Assembly (NCBI GenBank): GCA_023313575.1
Contig: JAJTTP010000014.1
Location: forward strand, 620,001-684,000
Length of the DNA: 64,000 bases
From: Eutypella sp. D-1
Lineage: Eukaryota; Ascomycota; Sordariomycetes; Xylariales; Diatrypaceae
Direction: 5' to 3'
Positions within the stretch are counted from its first letter, which is position 1; each line of letters starts with the position of its first letter. A model generated the notes under the pieces. That model did no database searches. It was given only the letters and a program-made list of their open reading frames with translations, and had not been told where the DNA came from. Positions 38,092 through 49,392 of the stretch are shown one piece after another. The position numbers were made by a program, and so were the translations under genes.

Positions 38092-41000
38092 TCAGCACCA
38101 GGAGAACACCGGGTTCCGGGACTTGACGGTCTCGAGTCTCTCGACGATGACCTTGCGCCTGTTGCCCTCCATGTCCTCGGCCGCGGCGTACCCCAGATCT
38201 CCCTCCATGTCATCCTCGTCGTAGCCGTGCAGCCGTTGCGCGATGGAGTTGGAGTTCCCGTGTCCGCCGTGCCGCGCGCCGCCGCTTCCCCCTACTCCGA
38301 AGGAGAACCGTCGCTCCCGCCGCGGCGTGTATAGGTTCAGCTGCGGGCGCGACGGGCCCTGGTAGCTCGCCCTGGGAACGTACCCGAGCGACGGCCGCGA
38401 CTCTGACTGCGTGGTGGCGTTGGCGTTGGCGTTGGAAGCGCTCTCCGATATGTCCGGGGCGTTGCCGTTGGGCGCGCTGCGCGAGTGGCTCTCGGCGCCG
38501 GCGCGTTCTGGGGACTGCGCCTTGGGACTCGTGAGCTCGAAGCGCCCGGGGTGCGGCAGGGGGCTTGCGAGGCCCAGGAGGTCCTCGCCCTGCAGCTTTC
38601 CAGCGGTCGGGGACGAGCTCGCGGCGCCGATGTCCATCTCTTCCTCGACGGCCTCGCGGAGCTCCGGCTCGGCCTTGGCTTTGCGGCGCAGCTCGGAGGA
38701 AGTAGCACGCATGGGGACGGCGACGGGGACGTCGACGAGGTCGTCCCAGACGCAGACGCGGGGGCGGCGCGTGAGCTCGAGGGGCCCGTGGTCGGGGGTC
38801 TTGAGCGTCTCGACGACGTTCCACGCCTGGCCCTTCATCACGGCCATCTGCCGCAGGAACATCTTTTCCTGGAAGTCCTGGTCCATCTGGAAGTCCTTCC
38901 GCAGCGCGTACTGCGTCTCGCTCCACCACCGGCTCGACGTCAGCAGCGGCAGGAAGTGGTCCCGCGTCTTCTGCGAGAATGGCCGCCCGATCAGGTCCAC
39001 TGGCAGGAACAACCAGCCGAACGGGAAGCTGTTATTAAGAAGGTAAAGTTAGCCTTAGCTTGCATTGTATTGCTGCCCGTAGAATTTACGTATAGAGATC
39101 TTTGTTGTCGTTACTGTAGACCGGGGTAGAGAATAGCCAGATGGAAAGGAAAACCCCCGTAGGATAATACGAAATAATAAAATCGCAATGAGACTTACCT
39201 CCGCCATGCGTCCGGGTGCTTCCACGGCCATGATAATGAGTTGTCTATCGCGCCGATGGAGATTTTAGGGTCCGGCCCCCTGGCGGACCCGTTGGCGTCC
39301 ATCGGTTTCTGCGATCGATACGGGTTCGCCCTCGCACCTCCTCGTCCTGCTGCCGTCGTGGCTTTCCTCCGGGCGGGATCGACGGGTCTCGCGGGCTGTT
39401 CAGGACCCTCGCCATCGTCATCGTTGCCGTTATCACCGACGTCCATGTTGAGCTGGGGCGGCTCCGAGGCGATGGACACGGCCTGGGTCTCCCAGTCGAC
39501 CTTGATCATCCAGTTGTCGAGCCCACGGTCCGTGTTCCGCATGATGTAGTCGAGGATGACGAGCTTCTCGAGCTCCTCGCGGAACGACTGCTTCAGCGTC
39601 TCCGTCCACACGAAGTTGTCGGGCCCCGGGGGCGGCGGGCGCCTGCGCCTCCGCCGTCCGCCACTACCACTGCCACCGCCGCCCGCTGACCTCCTCCCGT
39701 CGCCGCCCTCCTCGTCGCCGTTCCCATCGTCCCCGGAACCGTCCCCGTAGCCCCCGTCGTCCTCGTCGTCATCGCTCTCGTAGCGGTCGGCGCCCCCGCC
39801 AGCGGCGGCGCCCGAGGACGGCCTGCTAATGGAGGGACGACAGCTATCGGCCCAGCGCCGGCGGGGGTGGCGGTGGGTGTCGCCGTCTGCACTCCTAGTA
39901 GTCGTAGCGGCGAAGGCGCGGAAGCTGCCGCTGCCGCCGCGGAAGCCGGACCAGTACTGCTCGGGCCAGGGGTTCTCGCGGAGGAAGACGTTGGCGTCCT
40001 TGAAGCCCTTGAGGAAGACCTGGAAGCTGCCCGGCTTCGCGGGCAGCGGCTTCTTCTTCCGGTAGAAGGCCCGCCGGTCCCAGAACGGATAGTGGAATGA
40101 TTTCGACGATAGCCATACTACCTCCGTGTGCGGCACCAGGTTCGTGTGCAGCTGGCTGTCTAGCGTGTATGCCGCCGCTTCGCTTACGTACGAGAGGTTG
40201 GGGATTAGACTGGGTGGAGGAGACGTGTTAGTTACAGCTGGTTTTACATTTGCTCCTTTTAAGGGGGGGGGGAGGGGAGGGGTTGCACGGTGCGATAGCT
40301 GCTCTTATCTTCACACCCCTAGGCTAGGGTATGATGATAAGAGGGAAAGAGGGACAAGAGAGGGGAGGATGGTGACTACTACGTATGCACTGTAATGACG
40401 TACCAGGCCCTGCCGAAGAAACAGGGGAAGAGGTTCCGATGGATCCACTTGTTCCACTTGGGGTTGCCGGCGGCGTAGGGCTCCTCGTCCTTGGGCTTGA
40501 AGACGCCGACGATCTTGCCGTCGGCATTGCGGGCGAAGTAGCTCCCCGAGCTGCCCTGGGTGATCATGCTGGGGTGCATGCCCTGGTCGATGGCGGAGCG
40601 GACGCTCTCGACGATGCGGTCGAACTCGTCGCGCGACATGGCGGGCTCGGGCATGGCGGCCAGGGTCTCAGCTGTGGCGGGCCGTACGCCGTCGGGGGCC
40701 TGGAAAACACTGTACACGATCTCCGGACGTTCCTCCTCGTCGCCGTCCCCGTGCCGCCCGTGCCGCCCGCCCCGCCCCCGCTTGAACTTCGACGCGATCT
40801 CCTCCGCCCACCGCTCCAACCGCGCATTGATGGCCTTCAGGTCCACCCCGGAGTTGCTGCGTCCCCTCCTAAGACCGCCGTGGTGCCGGGACCGGAACGC
40901 GTCGCCGCCGCCGCTGCCCCGCGGTATGGATCCCGATACGGAGGTTCCGGGGGTTGCCATGCCCGAGTGCGGGCGTGGCCGGGATATAGGTGCGTATCGC

Positions 41001-41137
41001 GGGGCGGCCTGCGGCTGCAGGGACGCGTAACTCTGGGATAGGTGGCCATGCTCGTCGGCTTCGGACTCGGAGTCGCTGAATAAGTCAGCTTGGGCTAGAC
41101 GCTCGTAGCCCGTCGTGGCGGGACGGTTGCGCGTCAT
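38092..41137 (-). CDS. LSB6: Type II phosphatidylinositol 4-kinase (Lsb6)
   Basis: Makes phosphatidylinositol 4-phosphate on vacuolar, endosomal and plasma membranes. Three minus-strand exons: 40404-41137, 39199-40209 and 38092-39028; 893 residues, longer than yeast Lsb6 (607). The kinase begins at about residue 195 with the nucleotide-binding GSSGSYFARN and the lysine motif VGVFKPKDEEPYAAGNPKW. NLFPCFFGRACLIPNLSYVS contains the family Cys-rich palmitoylation-type segment (CF-GRAC), and the Cys spans intron 1. The catalytic motif DYIMRNTDRGLDNWMIK has its Asp near residue 471; IGAIDNSLSWPWKHP and RSFPFGWLFLPVDL complete the fold. A roughly 100-residue Asp/Gly/Arg-rich insert (about 350-440) separates the two kinase halves, and the last 190 residues are disordered. 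Class certain. Confidence 0.95.
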
Positions 41138-44100
41138 GGTGGGGGGAAATGGGGGGATGGGATGGGATTCGTAGTTATAGTCGTCGGATTGTATCGTCTC
41201 GTGGTGGTGATGGTTGGGTCTTTATTATTCCGTCCGTTTATCCGTCTAAATTATTATTGTTGTTGACATCATTCTTCTTTGTTTGTCTGTCGGAATCTAC
41301 GGGTGCTTGATGCTGCTGGTAGGTGGTAGTGGTAGTGGTAGTAGTAGTGGATAGAAAACAAAAATCGATCAATCAGTAAGTAATATCCATGAATCAACAA
41401 AAAACCAAACCCGTTGCTCAGGGTCTAATCAAATCTATACTTTCGTCTTTTCGTCGTCTTGAATTCGGCAGTGATATATGGTTGTTTGTCTGTTCTCTTA
41501 TCGGTTCGTTCCTCCTTGTAAATCGAAGTTGTTATAGGTGATTTGGTAGTGTAAAGTTGTTGTAAGTATGTATGTATTTCTTCGTAAGTACCTTGACTGC
41601 TTGGTAGGTTTAGGGATGCACCGGTATGTTGTCAATCCGTCCGCCGTGTCAGAGACACGTCACGCCGGGTTCCCATACTGTTTGTAGGTACATACTATAG
41701 TACATCTCTTTGGCTTATCTAATCACAATCCATGGGCTTGATCTTGATTGGTCTGAGCTTCCTTCGCTCATGCTTCTGGAAGGTTTCAACCCCTGCCCCT
41801 TATCCCTACTTGCCTACATAGTAATCCAGCTAATCTGTTTCAACATGGCAGTCTTGAGTTGTATACTAGGGCTATAACCCCTTGGATATTTAGTATATAA
41901 GTCAAGGTTGCTTTTGGAATTAACCTTTATGCGAACTAACTATTAACTACATAGATCTTGAATGAGCTTAGGTGCATAACTACATGGATGCGGAGCTCTC
42001 CTGAGGTGGTATTGAAATATTAGCTTTCCCTCTTCCTGGCTGCCTGCCGTCTGCCGTCCTACCCTTGTAATAGCGCTGTACACTACACTACTAGTCTAGG
42101 CGTCCCCGAGTGCCGGCGGCCGCCGCCGCCGCCAGTGCGTCCAGAACACGAAGGGAGTTCCACCCTGAGCCCACTCTGAGTGCCACGCCGGCTCAGGCAG
42201 CCAGCATAGTCCCCCAGGCAGCCAAGTCGCCCTTCCTCCAAGACGCTAAATTTGCTCTATAAGTAAATGTGTTAGTTAGCCCCCCGCGCTATGGGAAGCT
42301 CGGAAAATCCCCAAGCGCCCTATCAAGCCTGCCTATTACCGGACTATGTATAGGGATCTAATATACATACATGCCATTGTAGTACATACCTACCTACTTA
42401 GTACCTAACCAGTAACCTCCTTGCTTCCCCCGCATTCCGCGGAATCCCAGAAGATGCGAAGATGGAAAATGAGAATGATGCATTTCAATATCTCATCGCG
42501 GTTACCTAGTAGTGTAGGAGTTAGGATGGGCCTGAGAGTAGTTGGCTGGTTGGCGATTCGTTGTGACGCCTTGACTCGCTTTGCTCTATGTAGTCTCTAC
42601 CAAGTAACACAAGATTTCGTACCCAGTCGCCTAGTCGCCTAGGTATGGCTAGCGACGGCATTATGCAAGCCGCCTTCATCACCATCCTGTACCCTCCCAC
42701 CTCGATCGACTGCTTATGGAATGACGAACAGTTGATGTTTCCCTCGTAAGTAGATACTAGCGATAAAATTGGCCATACGGCGATGGCAGCTCGATGTCTG
42801 CTTTATCTGGGTATGCAATACCCTCCATGCATGGCCGGTAAGGGTGCCGGGCGGATACCGACCAATATTGAACTGAGCAAGCCACTCCCTTTAACCGTAT
42901 CCGACCAACGATCACGCGACCTACTACATCACTTCAATGAACTGTCTGTAATTCCATAGGCTTATTGGCTAACCCATATCCGACTCGTCTACACCTAGCG
43001 TTGCATTTCAACCGGCAAAAGTCCAGAATCTGGACTGCTAGTATGCCAGAGTTCTCACTACCACACTCCTACTAATTAGTTAGTCAATACATTTGTAAGT
43101 GAGAAGATAGCTATGTGATATGAGGCAAACGTGGAGGCTATCAAGTACAATCGACTGTCACCACCGGATCCCGAGGTCTATATACATATATCTAGCACAA
43201 GTGCAGCCCCCTACACCACTAACATCGATCGAACCATTCTCATATAGTCTTGGTACGATTCATTTATTGGCCACTTCAAGAGCTCCTATCCAGTCAGCTC
43301 TTCGAGAAGCAGTAGCTAGTCGTCAGTATAAATACAGGACTTAATATCATTTGTCGGGTAAGGTCTGAGACTACCCGCGTAGTCAAACTAAGCGGATCAT
43401 CTTGGCTCAGATCACAAGTCAAACCTGCAAGCTTTCCAGCCAGCTCCCTCAAATCTTCTCAACTCTATGCTGCTTGGCTGCCTATCCAGCAAACAAGGTT
43501 TAGTAAACGAGGGACTAAGAGCATTTAAAGTTGTGTCCAAAGCATTGCCCAGAGCTGCTAAGCTACGCACATGTAGCTTAAGCTAGTCAGTCAGCTGTTA
43601 TATATAGGCGATAAGGGGGGTGATATCACGGGCGATTGAGATTTAGTTATACGTGTAGGAAAATAGAATTCGGGCGGATCGAAAGTCTATCCCGATATCC
43701 TACGTCAGGGCACACCAGCTACCGGAAGTCTCACTTCCTCAAGGACCTTTTTGACTGGCTGGAATCCTTTGCCAACTTTACCAATCGTTCGAAGGAGGCC
43801 CATAAGGCAATCCAAACGAGTAGTTACTCTAGCACCCAACGAGCCAAGTTGCTTTGCCAAGCCCAGGGGGTGGGCGTTAGCGTCTTTGCTTCCCAAGGAC
43901 TTCCACGAACCCTGCAGAGCACGTTCCCCGGACTGATCCCTGAGCTTTGTCAGGAAGAACGCTGATCAACACGCTTCTTTTCTTCTGGCGCCTCTTTTTT
44001 TTCTTTTTCCCTTTTGAACTATTTTGGTTCCTCTCAGCCCATTGGCCTCGCACCGCTAGATTGAACTACTAGTTGGTCTTACTACCTACCTACTACTTCT

Positions 44101-44760
44101 TTCCGAGATCTCGGTTCGGAAACTTGGATGGTAACTATAGAGACAGAGACAGAGTCAGAGAGTCAGTTGCATTGCATTGGAAGTTGTCAATCTAAGAAAA
44201 GAGAAGCCAACTGTTAACTGCATAACGCCGCTGTCCACCTCTCTATAAAATCTCGCCCTTGTCCTCCCCTACCTCCCCCGGTCGTTCGTTGCCCTGCCCA
44301 AGTCCGTCGTACGTACCGACCGCCTGGACCATAAAATCGAACTTCGATCCACGTCGTCTGTTTCAGATCTGTAGAGCCCTGGGGGGTTGTTTGTCATCCC
44401 TTTCCCCATTCCGCATAATTAATACTATTATTTCCACAATCCCGCGCCATAACAGAAGAGAAATCGGGGCTACCGCTCTCGCGCCTCGCTTAAAAGGTTT
44501 GAGAAAGCGGTTCCTCGAAGAGATTTTTTATTTAAATCAAAGAACGAGCCCGTGTTCTCCCACCTCCCCCCCTTTTTCTTTGATCTTCCTCCGGAAACAA
44601 AGACGGACTACAACGACTCTGCCAACTTCTCTCTCCAGCAGCAGCTATCATACTACACTCATCAGCTTTACGATTCACCCTCAACTGCTACTTCCTAGGC
44701 AAATTGCCCTTTCGCATTACAATTCTAGCCGGTAGCGCAACACACACACTCACGAAAGAG
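41138..44760. other. Spacer upstream of LSB6 and of the 44761 gene
   Basis: Contains the LSB6 promoter/leader at the left and CT-rich leader sequence (about 44200-44760) of the next gene at the right. A 109-codon frame at 43636-43965 has no recognisable domain. I see no gene in the middle. Confidence 0.5.
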
Positions 44761-45360
44761 ATGGCAGCCCACGCGAGCACGAACGAGAGGTATCTCGACA
44801 TGGCCATCGCGGCGTATCCTCCCCCATCGACGCACGAGGCGGACCAGCGCGGGCGCAAGAGAAGGCGCAGCCCGCCGGGCTCGCCGGAGGCCGCCGCCGC
44901 CGCCGCGGCGTCTACTATCGCCAGACAGGTGTCGACGACGGGGGAGTCGGTGTTCCGCGGGCGCTGCCGGTACCGCTCGACGTCGCGGCTAGGCGTGTCG
45001 CCTTCGTCGTCGTCGAGGAACGCGTCACGGGCGCGCGCGGCCTCGCCATCGCCCACGCGCCGACGTCTCCTGCGCGTCCTCCAGCTCAACGCGAACCTCG
45101 GCCTCAGCGGCGCGGGGACGAATGGCCGCCGTCAGCAGCAGCAGCAGCACCGCAGCCAGAGCCCCTCCCGCTCCCGCTCCGCGGCGCGCGCCCTCGCCCA
45201 GGATAATACCCCCAAGCGGCGCCGCCAGCGCACGCGGAGTCACGCCCGCTATCACTACCATGACGGGGACGCTTCGGACTCTGATTCCGACTACGACGGC
45301 AGCCATGATGCCGTCTTGCCGGGCGAAACGTCCGATACGGAGGAGAAGCAGGACACGTGA
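44761..45360 (+). CDS. Unrecognised small basic, Ser/Arg-rich protein
   Basis: Not recognised. The reading frame gives 199 residues from the ATG at 44761, the first ATG after a CT-rich, AC-rich leader typical of fungal promoters here. Visible features: a basic patch RGRKRRRS near residue 35 that could be a nuclear localisation signal, an Ala run (8) around residue 45, several Arg-Ser dipeptides, a Gln run near 125, a second basic patch PKRRRQRTRSHAR, and an acidic Ser/Asp-rich tail (DASDSDSDYDG). There are no membrane helices or enzyme motifs. GC-rich third positions and the clean start support coding. Such composition suggests a disordered nuclear protein, but that is inference. It stands alone between spacers of 3-4 kb. 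Confidence 0.55.
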   Translation: MAAHASTNERYLDMAIAAYPPPSTHEADQRGRKRRRSPPGSPEAAAAAAASTIARQVSTTGESVFRGRCRYRSTSRLGVSPSSSSRNASRARAASPSPTRRRLLRVLQLNANLGLSGAGTNGRRQQQQQHRSQSPSRSRSAARALAQDNTPKRRRQRTRSHARYHYHDGDASDSDSDYDGSHDAVLPGETSDTEEKQDT

Positions 45361-46704
45361 AAAGAGACGCGCTTTGCACGTTAGTTTTTTTATAAAAAAA
45401 TGGCCCCCTATTTTACAGGGCACATATATTCTTTTACACTGGTATCACGACGGAGACTGCCTCGTCTCCCTTTGTTGCTATCGGGTACGCGGCCCAGCAT
45501 ACCACGTAGCACGGCTATTTTACCTGACCTGACCGAACCTCCCTGCCCACCCACCCACCACTGCCGCCGCTATGGCGGGAATACACGCACCAGAACTTCC
45601 GGTCACTACCGACGAAAAAAGAAGAAAGGCGGGCGAGACCTCCTTCCCACCCGGCCTCTTCCGCCCCCCTCACCTCCTCTCACCTTCGTGTGTTACGTTG
45701 CCACATAACACGTACACAACATCCAAGACAAAACGGATGTTTTTACACGCACACACACACAGAAGACACACACACACACATACAACATGAACCGAAACAG
45801 GGCCGGATGGGCTCCTGTGGTGCAAGCAAAGCCGGTTGCAATTGCACCACGGCGGCGTCGATGACTGATGCCTCCCCGCAGAGCAGAAGAGAGAGCAGGG
45901 CGGAGCGTTCTAGGAAACTCGAAGGGAGGGGCGGGGTGGTAGCGAAAGAAAGGGCGGAAGGGGGGAGAGGTTGCGGGAGGGGAGGGGAGGGGAGGGGCGC
46001 TTTCCCGGAATGAGAGAAATGATGTCGCCGCCGACGGAGACGACGATGTGAGGAGATCTGGCGTTTATACGGGAGGCAGATGGACGGCCATGGCGAGGCG
46101 ATATTAGCGCCTTATTGTTTATTCGGGATTACGAAGGCTATTGTTCTGATACCTTCTTGTTTTTTCAATGCTGTATCACTAGTTCCTGACATTTACTTGT
46201 ACTCCCCGCTCCCCCCTCCCCCCCCTTCCTCTCGGGCGGTGGGTTTAGGACCTTTGTGTGCGTGTTGTTCATGATATTTATGGCCCTGTCTTCTGGAGAT
46301 TTTTCTGAGAATTATTTTACCTATGAGTTTTTAATGCATCATATGACAACAACAGCAACAACAACAACAATAACAACTAAAATGCTACAAGAGCATAAGT
46401 GGAAGTATTAAGTAGTATCTTTAATAACCCTATGCATCTAATCTAACCCTGCCTACTTATTTATAACGCGTGATCTTCTTTTTTTTTTAAAAAAAAACAC
46501 CAAAAAACCTATGCTTGCACTTGCACTGTCTACCATGTAACCTCCCACCAACCAAGGCCTTACGTATATACGGGGACGGGGGGGGGAGCAACACCCTATG
46601 TGCTGGATTGAGGTCATTGATATATTTCATGATCTGATGGGTTAATGCGTAACCCCTATGGCCCTACCCACATACTAACTCACCTACCTACTTGAGTTTA
46701 GTAG

Positions 46705-46724
46705 GGTAGGTAGGTAGGTAGGTA
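46705..46724. repeat. (GGTA)5 microsatellite
   Basis: Five uninterrupted GGTA units, the same tetranucleotide family as at 2767-2791. Confidence 0.9.
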
Positions 46725-48904
46725 TAGGGGGCGGATGGGATGGGCGGACATGACTAGCCGCCGCCGCTGGCGTTTACCGGAGAACGCCTAGCTTGCATGA
46801 TTTCTGGGGTAAGGTTGGGTTTAACTAACCATAGCCTTACTTAGTTGTTAGAAGTTACTGACATTGGATTTTAGGGGGAGGAGGAAGGGGGTCAATTTTG
46901 TATATATTCTAAAGTCCATTCATACCGTCTAATCTGGACCGGCTGCGACCGTCTTTATAGTGAAAGAATATGTACACAAGCTCGCCCTTACTAAACTGGC
47001 CTAAGAGGGGGCCATAGATACCAGTGATTCCAAGAAGATTGTATTGATGGTGGGAATGATGTTGTAGAATCTAAGTTCTACAGTCTGGCATGAGATCAGT
47101 GGGACCGTCCAAATACCACCCACTGGGCTAGGGTCGCCCCTACCACCATCTATATCATATGCATGCCTGTGTAGCGGCGGCGGCGCGGCGGAGGCATGAT
47201 AGATCGGCGCCGCCGCCGTGGCAGCAGCCAGCAGCACCAGCAGGAGTAGTGAGTTAGGTATGTATGTTTTGCATGTTCTGCACCGCACCACAAACGCACA
47301 CACGCATGCATGCATGCATCTCGAGATCAAGAGCTATAGTTACTTTATGCACATATATTTATTTAGCTACTAGGACTGACTGACTGACTGAACTGACGAT
47401 ACTTACATCGGGGCTAAGGGCGGAAGTGGGGAGAACGGCAGGCAGGATAGGGCGGGCACACACACCCAAACTCCCACTCCCACTCTCATTAGAAAAAAAA
47501 GAGGCTATCCCCGAATCGGCGGGGGCACGTGGACAAAAGTCCTTCCCATGTTAATAAGTTGGGCGGGCAAGTTTCCCTCCCTTTGTCATGCCCACACCCC
47601 CATCCCCCCCCAAGCAAAGCAAATCAAGGCAAGGCAGAGAGACAAGACAAGACCAGACAAACGGAAACGGAGGTTTGTGGTTGTTGTTGGATCTTGCCTA
47701 TCTTTTTAGGTTGGTCACAAGACCCCATCCGGAGATTTGATTTTAGATTTTTCCTTTTTTTTAATCACATATTGGTTTTTTACTGCAAGTCCCCCAATTG
47801 AAGAAGAAGAAAAAAACTAAAAACTTGGGGCGGGTTTTTAGGTACACGTAAGTGCGATCATTGCTACTTCACTTCTACGGTTGAGTATCGTGCCGGCTGG
47901 GTTGGTGGTATTCGTTACGTTTAGGCAAGGCTCCTTTTCTTGCTTGTGTTGCTATATACTGAGGTTATTTGTTGGATCACATGCCTACCATGTGGGCTAC
48001 TTAAGTAAGTAGGTAGGGATGGATATACCTACTTAGCAATAGGTAGGTAGAGCTATAACAGGATCTTAGATAAGCAACCTTAAACAAACCTACCTACCTA
48101 TGTAGGTCCTAGCAGATGGTGTTAATACCTGTCATTTCGTATAGCGATGTAGTCAACGTTAGAAGGCATTCCCAGCATACATAGCGATAAAACAGGAATT
48201 GGGAGAGCGTTCAAAGTTACCTCCACTAAGTCGGGGGGGGGCAAGGGGGTAATTAGAGGGACATTTACGAGGGGAGGGGCAGAGGGGCAGTAAAGCGCCT
48301 ATCAATTGATAAGGCCATCCCCCATACTCCATACATGGATGAATGAATGTACTTAGGTAAGTACTTACTCCTCCGTACATACATTTTAAACGTACTTAGA
48401 TAAATCCACCCTCCTTTGTTCTTTTTATCTTTTTATCTTTCTAAATTCTCATTCAATGTCTTTTTTTCTCCATCTGAAAGCAACCACTCGAGACATCGGC
48501 GAATAGGAAGGGAGAGGGAACCGAGTTTCCTCCTTTCCATTCGTTGATTGGGGCTCTCGCTGGGGGGGGGGGGTCCGGGGGGTGTGTGGTGAAATGTAAA
48601 TGTAACCCAAACATCATACTTCGTACATAACTTTACTTGCCTACAGTACTTGCCTAGGGTAACTATATCATACTATACCGGCCTAGGTTGACCCCGTGAC
48701 ACAGCTAATTTGCTATCGCGCCGCCTATCTCTCTCTCACTTTCCAATACATGTACATTGTAGATAGCCCCCCCAGATATCTTTTCAAGGTTACTTCCTTC
48801 TGAACTTAGAGGGATAGTTACCTATCACAGTCTACCAGCCTACCTTGCCCACCTACCTAAGTACCTCCTACCCTTGCAACCGGGATCTTAAGAAGTATCT
48901 ACCT

Positions 48905-48944
48905 CTCTCTATCTCTCTATCTCTCTATCTCTCTATCTCTCTAT
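48905..48944. repeat. (CTCTCTAT)5 octanucleotide array
   Basis: Five perfect tandem copies of CTCTCTAT followed by a CT-rich tail, about 450 nt upstream of the SNF2 gene start and probably in its promoter or leader. Confidence 0.9.
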
Positions 48945-49392
48945 CTCTCTCCCTCTTTACCTTAATAACGATCTCATCTCGACTTCAATCTCGAACTGAA
49001 AATCAAAAGCCGCATTCCCTCTAGAGTAGACAAGTTGTGCCTCTTTTTGAGGTTGTCACTGCGTGTCCCTGCCTGCATAGTAGGCCCTGCCTGATAGGTC
49101 CTGCCTACTAGGTACCCTTGCCGTCGCTATCGTGAATCGCGTCATTCTCTCTTCACTTCACTTCACATATTCTGCGGCATTCGTTCTTTTTGATATCTAG
49201 TCCAACCCTCGTACTCGAATCCTCTCTTCTTCTAAACCTTATCCGAATCCTGCCTTTGTCATGAAGCCTTCATCATCATATCGGCCTACATGATAAGCAC
49301 GTTCCCTGTGCCCAGCCGTATGCATTCAGCAACCTCGTCCAGTTCGAGTCACCTCAAAGCCAGCTCTCCCACTGAGTGAGTGAGCATTCACC

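Larger units (their letters stand above)
45361..49392. other. 4 kb spacer between orphan gene and SNF2 gene
   Basis: No gene recognised. Seen: CA-rich repeats near 45750-45785, GGGGA repeats near 45972-45997, TAGG repeats at 46705-46724, GACT repeats near 47371-47388, an octamer array at 48905-48944, and CT-rich leader sequence up to 49392. Confidence 0.55.

Noticed and set aside
44259..44735. 158-codon plus-strand frame before the 44761 gene
   Set aside because: Pro/Ser/Thr-rich translation of CT-rich leader sequence; no motif.
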